NCBI GenBank assembly: GCA_029204225.1
Contig: CM055109.1
Span: 1,378,673 to 1,438,672, forward strand
From: Diphasiastrum complanatum
Lineage: Eukaryota; Streptophyta; Lycopodiopsida; Lycopodiales; Lycopodiaceae
Length of the DNA: 60,000 nt
Direction of reading: 5' to 3'
In this document: positions 10,375-21,200 of the stretch, piece after piece
Position numbering within the stretch: position 1 is the first letter of the stretch
How the letters are laid out: every line of letters starts with the position of its first letter
The notes under the pieces: generated by a model
Databases searched by the model: none
What the model was told of the DNA's origin: nothing
What the model saw: the letters and a program-made list of their open reading frames with translations, nothing else
Position numbers and translations under genes: made by a program

Positions 10375-11370
10375 CACGGTTTTGTCTCTTTTCTTTCTTT
10401 TATTGCTTCTGACGTTACAGTTTGTTATGGATTATCTTCTTGTTAGAACAGTCAACAACAAAAGTGTTTCTCAGTTTCAATGTATTTCCTAGCCTGTCAA
10501 TGGGAGAACGGGTTTGATACTCAGCTACATGCATACACTAGCCATGTAACCATCTACAGCTCAAGATGATCAGCATTTCAGAGCAGGGAGCAAATCTACA
10601 CTAACTACTAAATCAAAGAACAATCAAGAACTAGATTAGCTACTGAAAACAAGATTCAAGAAATAAGAAACAAGAACAAGAAACAAGATTCCTAGTAGCA
10701 TTTTAACAATCTAAAAATCAAGAAACACTCATCACTTGATGCTTAGATTACTCAAGAACAATCAAGAACTGGATTGTAAGAAAATGTGCAAGATCTACGC
10801 CACAAACCAGCCTATCTAGTTTACTTGAATGCTGAATCCTACTTTAATCCACAACAAGAACTGAATCCTAATCCACAACTAAGCAAGAAACAAAGAAACA
10901 AGATCCTAGTTAATCCACAATGTAAGGGAATCAAGCATGCTCATAGAAACCTCACTCAAGAGCATTGCTATGAACAAGGAGCTCAGTGTTCTTCAAGAAC
11001 TCGTGGAGGATCCTCTTTATTAGCTCAAGAGAATTTGAAATACAATCAAAGCTCCCTCACAAGAGAGGGGGGCCCTTAAATAAGCAAGAAGGCTTCCCAT
11101 GTGGAGCCCAACTGGCAATTCCACCAAACTAGAAATTACATGTGGAATTTGCCCTTCCACTAGAGGTCACCATCAAAAGGTGGCTCACTCTTACTATTTT
11201 AAGGGGGGTCTACATCTTTTACAATTATTCAAGGAAATGTTACTAGCTCCTACATGGTCATTCCTTCTTTGGGATACACCATGTAGGCTCACATAGTTAA
11301 TCACTATCTTCCTAGCTAGTATTTCCTCGGCTCTCATGCTCGGCTCTCAGCTTCTTCTGCTCTCTTCCTT
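10375..11370 (-). repeat. Repeat R1, copy 3 (longest)
   Basis: The first 537 bases match copy 2 (7879-8397) in direct orientation. The whole length matches copy 1 (2888-3675) inverted, ending near CTCATGCTCGGCTCTCAG at 11336. It is likely a full-length LTR of an old element whose interior is replaced by, or consists of, the repeats at 8398-10374. No primer-binding site was found beside it. Confidence 0.65.
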
Positions 11371-12299
11371 CTGAGACCTCCTTGGTCATGGGTGAGAGAT
11401 AACTTGTGTCTTCAGTTTGGCTCGGCATCTGAGGATTCTTTGGAATCTGCTAACATCGTATTTCTACGTTTAAATTTATAAAATTTCCGAGAATTATTGG
11501 TATAAGGAGGTTTGAAGAAGGCACTAGGCTCTTTATATTTTGTGATAAGGCGCCCCAACGATCCTTTACAATTCCGGAGCAAAGTGATCTGAATCAGGGA
11601 TTATGTATAAATGATCCAGTGTCCTGCGATCCATCTGCTAGCGCTTATCACTGTAGCCTTTGACTTGCATTGCACATTGCAAATGCCAAGCCTGGCTTGT
11701 TGCATTCAGACAGTTTGGACTGCTGCTGCTGCAGATTTTTCTGATGCTCAGGAGTGGACTGTAGACCAAAGTCAATGGCTGGGCTACGTTGGTAACAAAG
11801 TAGTTACAACTTTTTTGTGTAATATTTTTCCTGGGTCTTGATTAAGGTGAAACATGCAAAACTAACCATTTACACATGTTTTAATCATGTAACCCAGAAC
11901 ACGATCAAATGGATCTACCGAAGTCCAAGGTAATGCTTATTTTAGTTTAATGTAAAACCACTACCATATAGAATTTAGAATTTTCCTTTTAGTGGTTGAC
12001 TTGAATAAGGAGCCTCACGGGTGTGTATATTCTTTTTGAGACCTCAGAGTTATGAGTTAGGACTGTAGACTCAATAATGACCATAGGACACATCAGTCAA
12101 TATCTCAGACATATGTTAACTACTATACAATGCTCAAGGCTCAACATTATATGGTCTAAAGCACAAATAATAACAACAAAGCCCTGTTGAATTTCTATCC
12201 TCTCCATCCCTTATCTGAATCGCTAATCTAGATCCATCCATTCTGTAAGTAAATATTTGTATAGATGTACAGTCTACAGAAAAACTCTATGTCTAAAAA
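11371..12299. other. Spacer, no gene seen
   Basis: Mixed composition with a few short frames lacking recognisable motifs. No repeat or RNA gene recognised. Confidence 0.4.
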
Positions 12300-13050
12300 G
12301 AGGTTTTTGAAGTCATAGCAAGACATCGCAAAACCCCTTCTTACGGTCTATCTCGGTCTTTGTAATGTATCACAAGGCTCTGGAAATGGTCACTTGTGGT
12401 AACATGCTCCGTAGGAGGGAGACCGCAAAGGTCTTGCAAAGATGTTTGGCAAGGAACCGCAAGTGCTTCTTGCGGTCAATCATGAAAGTGAACGGTAAGG
12501 TAAATGCACCGCAAAGAGCCCCACTTGCGAGCAGTGACGGTGATGAGTTTCAAGACACCACAAAGTGGGGGACCACAAATACACCGTAAAAGGACTCCTT
12601 GCGGTCACTAGCGATTACGCTACACGAAGGAGACAGATCGCAAAGGAATCGCAAAGGCATTACTTGCGATCATTAGCGGAGCGGCGCCAGACCTCACGCT
12701 TCACTGCTTCACGATCCCTGCGCCAATGGTCACGGTCCACCGTTTCACGATTCTCTTGTCCCACAGACACAGTCCCAACAGTCCCATCGTCCAATAATAT
12801 AATCAGATAATTTTGTCTTACTAACTGTATTTGCAATAGCAATAAAGAAACGTTGTAAAGGGACAGATAGGGTACATGTCCAACGGATTGAATCGTTGCA
12901 ACACGTGTTCTGGCAACTCATGAAGGCTCAGTCTCTCACTGCTTTTCTCTGTTTATGTTCCATGGAACCTCACTCTATTACTTGTTTTCTCTGTTTACGT
13001 GCTAAGGGTAAACGCGTGAAGAAGTGAGCACAGAAAGAGGCCATTACTAT
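12300..13050 (+). repeat. Repeat family R2, copy 2
   Basis: CCGCAA/GCGGTC-rich. 12566-12760 aligns closely with 26418-26610 (GGGACCACAAATACACCGTA, AAGGACTCCTTGCGGTCA, CATTAGCGGAGCGGCGCC, GCGCCAATGGTCACGGTCCA). The right end, around 13005-13045, matches 7670-7710 of copy 1. Confidence 0.7.
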
Positions 13051-16000
13051 CTATGAGTTCTTGGACTGGAAACTGTCCACATATTTCGTGAGTTCGAATT
13101 TCCAAGAGGGGGACTTATACTACAAGGCAAGGAGGGTGGCGATGAATTTCAATAAGTAGTTGTAGATAAACAGTTCATAGGTACAGAGCTTCATGAAGGC
13201 TGTGTGGCTGATTGCTTGATGGAAACACTAAAATAGTAGAAGGTGATACTTTGTTCAATAAATTTATACCATCAAAAGAAAGTTTCCAACATTATGTCTC
13301 ATCTGACTGCTTTTGAAGCTACTTCTGATCTGACTTTTTAAGAATACACTCTCAATGATCATGTGAATGCAGAAAAGTAAGGCATTTCCATTTTTTGAAA
13401 ATATGCATGTAGGTCATAATTAAAAAAATTACTTCTAGTAGTCTTTAACTGTGATAAAGAGAACAAAAGCTGTTCAAGTGTCATATATAAGATAGTGCAA
13501 ACCGTAAATCGGGCAAGACTCAATTTTTTTTTTTACAGCACGGACGTTTAACTGTACGCAAGAAACCCTAAACAGTCAGTGTGAATAGGGTAAACGTGGT
13601 TAGCAATGATGGTAGCTTTCATGAAATCAATTATGGTTAATGAAGGATTGATATTATAACGAAAATGGCGAGATTAGAGAGAACACTTAATACAACGTAA
13701 AGCTACAGGTTTTCTGAGAAGAGTGAGATGCAAAAACTTATAAAGAAAAATTTATTTGATTGAAAGAGAAATGGTAAGAAGTATTCGGTTGCCTAAATCA
13801 ATTCCAATCAGGCAACACCGTTCACGAAATGTGGGTTTGTTGAAACCTATCCGAATATTAATTTACAACAAATTTTGAACGTCTTTCAATTACCTATTTT
13901 CATATACTCTGTGCCTCGTGCAATGTCTTTCCAAAATTTTGTTACTGCATATCCGACATTGTTGCAGCTGCAGACAGTGCGGTTCCAGCGCACATCCTAT
14001 GACCAGATTTAAGTTTTTTGTACTTTGTAAATTAATCTGGTTGCCAAAAAAATTTGCGCACTCAATTTAAAACAAGCGCAACAAAAAATCTAGATTCAAA
14101 AAGTGTGTAGAACAGTTGCAGATTCTGAGTGTCTAGAAACTGGTTTTGCAAAATCAAGCAATTGTAAATTCCCAAAAAAATAGATCTTTGACAGTTGACT
14201 GTCTATGTATTACAAGATTTAACGAAAGCTTTCTCTTGCAAGCAAAGGACAATATAAAAATGACTGATTAAGAGGTTCAATTTATACACATTTCAAGAGG
14301 TCTGCCTCAAGAACATGTGACCCTGAAATTGGACTGTGTATGCTCAAAACAGCGCAGGCTGCCTACTATTTGATGAATAAAATGAGCACGAAATCTAAGA
14401 AACTATACATGGTTCTAGCTTTGTACATTACCAATATTCTCAGTTCACTTGCCAATAAATGCACGAACTTGCCAGTTCCCAAGTATACTGCTACTAAAAA
14501 CTAAGAAACAGACAATGCAAAAGCTCTATGTATAAGGTGTCGAGGCTGGAATCCAAGTAACTATTCTTTTGGAAGCGTAGCACAAATCACGAGGATATCT
14601 TGTCTGTGCGTAGGCCATTCTACATCAATCCTACGTCCATAGTAGGAAAACGAAGAATTGTATGTTTCTATGCCCAAAGCAATGAAGAACACAAGCACCG
14701 TTTGCTGATATTGGTTGCATGCTGCTCCATACTCGAGAGGCCTTACTCTAGCTTCGCCCTTGTTGTTATCTAGATCCCACGAATAGCAATACTATTTCAG
14801 ATGAGCATGAATTTCTTCCTGTAAGCATGAAGGTAACGCTAGAATTTGTTCTTTAAGGCTAAGCAACTCGTTTGTTTTAAGGAGATCCATTCTTTTTGCA
14901 GCTTCCTATGCAATATGAGACTGGGTTACTCTTGAAACTTGTTGACTGTTTCTGTGTAAGATGTCTTGTTTGAAGAATCAAGTAAGCATGATCTGTTTTT
15001 ATTAAAGGATACAAGCAATAGCAGTACAATCTCCTGAGAAAATGGCAGCCTACGAATAAGGCATTTCTAAAACGGTGATAAAAGATTGTTGATTGAAGTA
15101 CATGTACAAAATCAAGAACAAAAACTAGTGTCCAAATCGAGAACATGCCTATCTTACAAAGTTTCATGATTTTGAATTAAAAAACAAGAATATAATTGCA
15201 TAAATTTTATGATAGCTACCATTTTTTTTGAGTCAGATTTCTGTAAGTTTTAAGTTATGGAAAAGCAGCCTTGGAAATTGGTATGGATTCAAGTTTACAA
15301 GCATATGGAAACTAGATTTGTAAACAATGAGATTGAAAGTAAAAAGAAACAATTGTTTGCAACTTTGTTTTAATTCAGGCTACTGTACATTTATACAAGT
15401 ACTGTTACAGAACGCGAAACGTTGTAATATGTATTTCATTGTTTTCAAATGAGAAGATGTAGGACTTTAAAATTTAAAAGGTCGTTGGACAAAGTTTATA
15501 CAAATCTGGAAACATGGGGAGTACCAAACACTGCAAGATGTGCACATATAGCAATTTATGTTTAGTTATCAGAAATCTAGTACAGTTTCGTAAGGTAGTC
15601 CGTTCACAGATTTACACCGCACAGGCAAAACGCAAGTCAAGCACAAAACAAAACACAGAAAGAAAATAGGACAGGCATAGGTTGATAGTTGTATGGCAAG
15701 TTGAATGGTATATTAGTTTCAACATTTGAACATGTTATTACAGGAAATACAATAGCTACATGTATAAAGTAGAAAAGTCAAAGTACCTATGCACATGTCA
15801 TGTGCGAGGCACAAAACCATGCACTCAAAAAGTAGACATGCATTTCAAATCCTGAATGTATTTGAAATTTGATATCAACATACTTGCAAGTAAACAAATC
15901 TACGTGCATGATTCTAGCTTGATAGCCTCATGTCATTACGTTTATCATTTCCAACGGCGAACAATGTTTGGTTGGGCCGAAGGCCTATAAATTTAAAATT

Positions 16001-16280
16001 TAAAATAAGTTTTGAAAATAAGAAATTTTGAAGATGCCTCTATAGATTTTAATTGCGAACCCGCAAATAATCCAAAACCAAAAACTGAGTCATATGTAAC
16101 TTGATTCAATGCAGCAAACAAGTGGGTAAACCATCAGTATTGTATTCTATAACCACAAGAACACGTGATACATTTAGAAAGGATTGTAATTCAAATATGT
16201 AACATGATTTGAACAATGTACAAGCAACCTGGTATTTTTCACAACTCAAGCGAAAGCCTTAAATAACCTAAACCATGTTT
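13051..16280. other. AT-rich intergenic sequence, no gene seen
   Basis: About 3.2 kb with short homopolymer runs. The longest frame (14877-15167, minus, 96 codons) has no recognisable domain and is probably chance. No retroelement motif, tRNA or rRNA recognised. Confidence 0.5.
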
Positions 16281-16289
16281 GTAGAAATT

Positions 16290-17095
16290 CTAATCTAGAG
16301 TTTTTTCAAATCCTATGACAATTTCGACTCCATCGATTGCAAAACGACCATGAATTTGAGAATGCAGTAATTGTTCTTTCAAACGATCTCTATCATGATC
16401 AAGCAATTCCAAGAAAGGGCAATTTAAATCAAGAACATGACCAAGAATCTCGCCTTTCAAAGTAACTTCATGCAGAACACCAGCAGCGAGCACAAAACAA
16501 GATAAACGTGGCATACGCGTAAAGTTTGTAGGTTGTTTACATTGGAAGCAAAAAGGTTTCATATTATACATTGAGAATCGATCACCAGCACACTGATTGC
16601 AAACTCGTTCAATAAAAGGCCCATTCACTCCAGATATCCAAAGCTTTCCGAGCAGCTGCGATATTGAAACTCAAATTAGTGGCATGATTCCAACATTTCT
16701 CAAACCATGTCCTAGTTTATAATTCAAGAACAAATTTTGATATTTTTTTGTACCTCTTTATTAATATCGACGTGTTTCGTTTGCTCATTAAAGGCACGCA
16801 CAAGTTTATCATAACAATGGCCTTGTGGTACTTCAACAAATATCGTTTTCTCAGATACTGAAAATTGTAAAGGCTTTGAGTTTTTCCATACGCCCAAATT
16901 TTTGATAGAGTAAATTCATCGATTTGCATTATGGAATGCAGCAACAAGATTTTCGTACAAGTCACTTGAGTTCTCCCAAAAAATGACCTGCAAACATTTT
17001 GTATCAATCACATGTGCTAAATATTGGATGCCTGAAACTATGCTATCTGTATGCGCAGGAAACGCAGCTGAGATTTCTAACCTGACCCTGGAGTG
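16290..17095 (-). pseudogene. RPA1-like OB-fold / zinc-ribbon ssDNA-binding protein, broken
   Basis: Minus-strand exon-like blocks. Block 1 (about 17090-16754) reads GIQYLAHVIDTKCLQVIFWE and ENSSDLYENLVAAFHNANR, then an in-frame TGA at 16916-16918, then IYSIKNLGVWKNSKPLQFS and EKTIFVEVPQGHCYDKL. It ends at a candidate donor (AAAGAG/GTAC, 16753). Block 2 starts after a TTTCAATATCGCAG acceptor (about 16658) as LLGKLWISGVNGPFIERVCN. It carries two CxxC pairs (CNQC and CFQC, 14 apart) inside the fold, then GEILGHVLDL, and stops at 16290. This order resembles an RPA1-type OB domain followed by the DBD-C zinc ribbon; MEIOB, RADX and SHLD2 proteins share that plan. The 5' part is lost where a Copia gag fragment abuts at about 17090. 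Confidence 0.5.
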
Positions 17096-17580
17096 TAGCC
17101 AGGTCAAGTGTGAGACTATCTTCGATGAAAGATGATAGCAATGCTATTGCCTTGTCGTTTTTCTCCTTCCACTCGAGTAGCTCCTTGCTTGTTGTCGTCA
17201 ACATTTCTTCTGTGCCATCCACCCAGGGGAATAAACCTTTACCCTTGAGTATGAGTGATGTCTTAACTTTCCAGGCTAGAAAGTTAGATCCTGAAGAATC
17301 AAGACTTGTGCAGATCTTGTTCTGCATGTTGTTGATTGAAGCCATTGCTTCTTGAGTCTGTTTCCTCGTTGATGGTTGTTTTTTTGAATGCTTGGCCTCC
17401 TGGATCTGCTAGCTTTTTGGCTATTTGTCTGTATTTCGTCTTGATTGCTTACTAGCATCAGACTTCTTCATACATCTATCTGTATGTTCTTCTCTGATGT
17501 GATCTATATTGATCTATATGTCAAGTATCATCCAGTAAGTATATAGTCATTCTATGTAACTTTAAGATTAGAGTGCCAGA
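17086..17580 (-). pseudogene. Copia fragment L: LTR piece, leader and gag start
   Basis: Gag begins at ATG 17345 (MASINNMQNKICTSLDSSGS, WKVKTSLILKGKGLFPWVDG) and stops being gag-like after SLTLDLATL near 17090. It is close to the gags of F (34296), E (39062) and D. Upstream, 17400-17580 matches a short part of the F LTR (about 33590-33710), fused by deletion to the leader. Only the 5' end of the element survives. Confidence 0.8.
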
Positions 17581-17875
17581 TGCTCCTTGATGACTAGTCA
17601 TGAAGGCATCATGATCCACTTCTTGAATAGGCTGTGGAGCTTCTGTAGCTGCATTTTCCACTTGATTCGACTGTCCCTTGCTATTGATCTTGCTTGCAGT
17701 ATCCGGCAGTCTTGAATTTCGTGGTTGTTTCGCTTTCGGGTTTCCCTTTTGCACTTGTAACAATGTCATACAATTCTTTAGCCATTAGTACAATTTTTAT
17801 TTTGAATTTCCACAGATGGTAACTGGTTCCATCAAGCTTGTCCATACTAGGACTAGATTTCCCTTGGGAATCCAT
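17581..17875 (-). pseudogene. Copia fragment L2: gag start fused to zinc knuckle
   Basis: ATG at 17875 opens MDSQGKSSPSMDKLDGTSYH and LWKFKIKIVLMAKELYDIV, a Copia gag N-terminus. After about 45 codons the frame jumps, by deletion, to the zinc-knuckle tail (residues matching KINSKGQSNQ, EAPQPIQE and DAFMTSHQ). The same tail is seen in fragment K at 48233-48530, so L2 and K are one family. The left end joins the LTR piece of L at about 17580. Confidence 0.75.
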
Positions 17876-18020
17876 GTGGAAGATTAGTCTAGGTGATAGA
17901 AAAAAACTATCAGTGACCTAAGTATGAAAATCTAGTACTGAATTACAGAACAAGAAGACAATTACTCTATCGGCTAGTAGAGTCTTGTTACTGTGGAAGC
18001 TTATCAGGCTACGAAAATAC

Positions 18021-18031
18021 CTCTGATACCA
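18021..18031 (-). other. Primer-binding site of L2
   Basis: The minus strand reads TGGTATCAGAGG next to CTTTCTCCAACA, giving a plant Copia PBS with one mismatch at its end. Confidence 0.75.
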
Positions 18032-18750
18032 TGTTGGAGAAAGAGGGTGTGTGAGTGTGAGAAATGAAAAATAGTTCGAAAAGAAACGAACACGAAAAGA
18101 AGCAAACTTGAAACTCGAACGAGAAACGAACTCGAACGAAAAGTGTTCGTGCGCAGCGGAATGACCTATATTACTCTTTTCCTAAGCATGACTACGCCTA
18201 TCAGACACGAACAGAACATTAGTGATAGAAATCACGGTCGATCTGATTACGTAGCCAAACATTAAGCAATAAAACATCTGAAAGATAATTTGTCGCGAAA
18301 AGCTAGACAAATTATTTGCCGCGAATAGTTCGCGAAGAGCTAGACTAAGCTCACCTGATAATCAATCGCGTATCAGTCGTGAAAGTCAAGACTAAATATT
18401 AGTTGCGAACAGCTAGACTAATAATAATTTGCTAAGAACAGATTACCAGATTAAGCAATAAGAGAGTCAGACAGAATGTAGAAAAGCATAGCAATATTGA
18501 CACAAATCTGAACGTAGAACAAATAGAGCTGTTATCAGATTAAATATAGCAAAATATACAAGTCAATAATGCTGGTGAGCACAAGACAATAGCGGACGAA
18601 ACCGTGTGCTTTACGAAGCTAATCCAATCTGTTAAACGAATAAACCTATTAGTGACAATACAAAGAATTGATGCACGAAAGCATCTACTTCGTCTATCTC
18701 TGATAAGATTCTGATGCTATTATGCTTGTTGCTTGTTTCTCTTACATCCA
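18032..18750 (-). repeat. Probable 5' LTR of L2
   Basis: The plus strand starts TGTTGGAGAAAGAGGG immediately beside the PBS, as expected for an LTR end. The body holds repeated CGAACACGAA-like and CGCGAA words. The outer end is not defined because no second LTR is in the window; 18750 is an estimate. Confidence 0.5.
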
Positions 18751-18914
18751 TATATTTTTTACAGGTGTGCAAAAGAAGAAAGTACAAAGTGGATGTGTTG
18801 TCTGTGGGAGATCGTGGGTGGCCGTTGTTGTTGTCAAATCTGTTTGCACAGTTGTATGGGATGAGCGTGAGAAGGCCTCGACGTCAGCCTTTGCTGAAAT
18901 GAACGTTGGTGAAG

Positions 18915-19130
18915 ATGCGAAAAATGCGACACTCTGACAAATGCCTTAGGATTCGATTTACAGGGTGTCGTCACTTTTCCATTAGGGCACCTTCGGCATT
19001 TTGTAGGGCAGTGTCGCCTTTTTTGCCTGTCACAAATCACGTGTAAAAACACAGTGTCGTGTTTTTCGCCTGTGTAAATTTACTTGTATTTATGCAGACA
19101 GTCGCATTTTTCGCCTGTCTTATTTTACAT
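18915..19130 (+). repeat. Fragment related to the D-type LTR, with GTCGC-T-tract motifs
   Basis: GTCGCCTTTTTTGCC (19013), GTCGTGTTTTTCGCC (19056) and GTCGCATTTTTCGCC (19101) recur every 43-47 bases. CGAAAAATGCGACACTCTGA with AAATGCCTTAG near 18920 resembles 48920-48960 in the LTR of element D. Confidence 0.55.
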
Positions 19131-20900
19131 GTAAATATGTAGACTATGTGACAACATGAGTAAAAATACAGTAGCATGAATGAAGGCAAATTAACATAGG
19201 ATTTAGGAGAGTAAAGGAGATAAATCCAACAAAATTTACTTGCAAAGCAGTTAGGACAAGTCTTTAGCTTCATATCAAGTGGAACAATAATTGTCATTCT
19301 TCGACATGGTCGACTCCTTGCAAGAGTAGCAAAGTCACTTAAAAAGATCCATTTAAAGACATTTGCTACCTTCTAGATATAGGTTTATATTTATCTTGAA
19401 AATTTACTTATGAAATTGTAAAGGCTAACATACCGATGTGCTAGCCTACAAAAAAAAATATAATTTTCTTGTAGCCTAGCATGGCAATGTGCTAGTCTTT
19501 ATAGCTCCATAATTTGTTTTCGTAAGCTACCAGGTTGGCATGCTAGCCTTTACAACTCCATAGACATTTTTGCATAATAAAAATTAACCTATAATAGAAG
19601 GTAGCAAAGCATCTTTTGATTGACCTATTTGAAACTTGATGGGTAGTGAAAATTTTAACTATGTACCAAACCAAAATTCATGTTTATAAAAAAACATGTA
19701 ACGACATAAACATGGTAGCACACCATGTACTACCTTTTTAGGTTGAATAATGGGTAGAAAGAAACTTGCAAAGGTTGCAAAAAGTTTATTTGTAGAATGT
19801 CAAAACCTTGGTGCATACAATGGATGCACAATAAGACCACAAAGAAGAAACCTTATACTCACCATAATTACCAAACACATTTCTAAGCAGCTTCAAGCTC
19901 ATTAATGTTAGCAAATAGCAAACGACCAGGTTTCAGAAACTAAAACTATTACTTCACAATGGTCATTTCTAGTTTATGTTAGCTAGGTTAGAAATCAAAG
20001 CTAATGAAGAAAGCAAAACCAAATGCATACAATAGATGAACAAATATAACCATCATGAAGAAAACTTGTGCTTATGAGAACCACTAACTAGAAATCTAAG
20101 CAACTCAATGTCACTAATCTAAGCACATACCACATGATCATGGCTTTCACCGTAGGATAGGTTTGATGCAAAAACGAATGGACATGCACTAATTCATCCG
20201 GGACCCTACGAATTTGACATAAATAACAATTCAGCTCTTACATACAAAAAAGTTTATGATTAACATTAAATAAGGAACTAAGGTTTAGATAAACCCTCAT
20301 CGAAATTGGTTGCAAAGGCATATTTTTAGTGGGTAGATATGCTTTGAATAAATTAATGACCATACAATGATTTGTGGAAAAGAAAAAAGCCACCTATTAT
20401 GCAACAAAACAATCACAAAACACAGGTTTGTTTTCTTCTACTACATATGGTATATGGTATAGTCTTTATTTGGAGTGCATGCTTATGAGTGTTAATTTGA
20501 GAGAGACGCATATCTAGATTGATCACAAGCAATCTCTTTTACAAGGGTAATTGGGGTGTTAGAAGCTTTGTATCTTACCTGTAAATGTGTGGACTCTGTT
20601 TGACAATCCCAGCTACATGTACAATGCAAGTGCTACATTGCATACTTACTGCATAAAGTAGATGAGCTAATGTGTGCAGCTCAATCAACGACAATGCTTG
20701 CTAACCGCATAATATGGATGCAAAAAGATTGAAGCCTCAAAATTCACATGACCAAATACAACAATAATATTGTATTGCTTCTTTATCTTCATCTGCCCAG
20801 GACTAAAAAATAGTAGTTACAAGGAGAAATGTCGATGTACAAGCATTTCAGAGATGAAACACTAAAGTATCTACAGATGGGGAAGAATGAGCTATGTGGA
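19131..20900. other. AT-rich intergenic sequence, no gene seen
   Basis: It contains several variants of a TGTGCTAGCCT / GGCATGCTAGCCT word between 19430 and 19550, a possible decayed short repeat. No coding motif seen. Confidence 0.5.
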
Positions 20901-20921
20901 TCTTCTATGTACATCCATCTT

Positions 20922-21131
20922 AGTATATAATTATTACATGTCGAGCAACCTCTCAATATATATAATCGCTATGTCCATCAATCTTTTCAAACGTACAGAT
21001 TTTTAGTACATAATTACACGTCGAGGTTGAGCAAACTCCCACTCTAATCGCTATATACGTACATCAATAGTTTCAAATGTACAGAATTCTCGTACATAAT
21101 TACGTGTCGAGCAAACTCCCATGCTAATCGC
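20922..21131. repeat. Imperfect tandem triplication downstream of the NAC gene
   Basis: Three units of roughly 80-87 bases. Each contains TA[TC]ATAATTA near the start, then TGTCGAG, CTAATCGC or TAATCGCTAT, and CAAANGTACAG. Units begin near 20923, 21006 and 21093; the third is incomplete. The block ends about 70 bases past the NAC stop codon and may lie in its 3' UTR. Confidence 0.7.
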
Positions 21132-21200
21132 AAGAGCAAACACCGGAAAATTGCTGACACAGCGCCCACAGGCCCATAGATCAAGAATAGTTTCCACTTC

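Noticed and set aside
12365-12842. ORFs on both strands
   Set aside because: They lie in R2 repeats and a similar one recurs at 26403-26774 in the other R2 copy, following the repeat rather than a gene.
14877-15167. 96-codon minus-strand ORF
   Set aside because: Composition is typical of random AT-rich sequence and no motif is visible.
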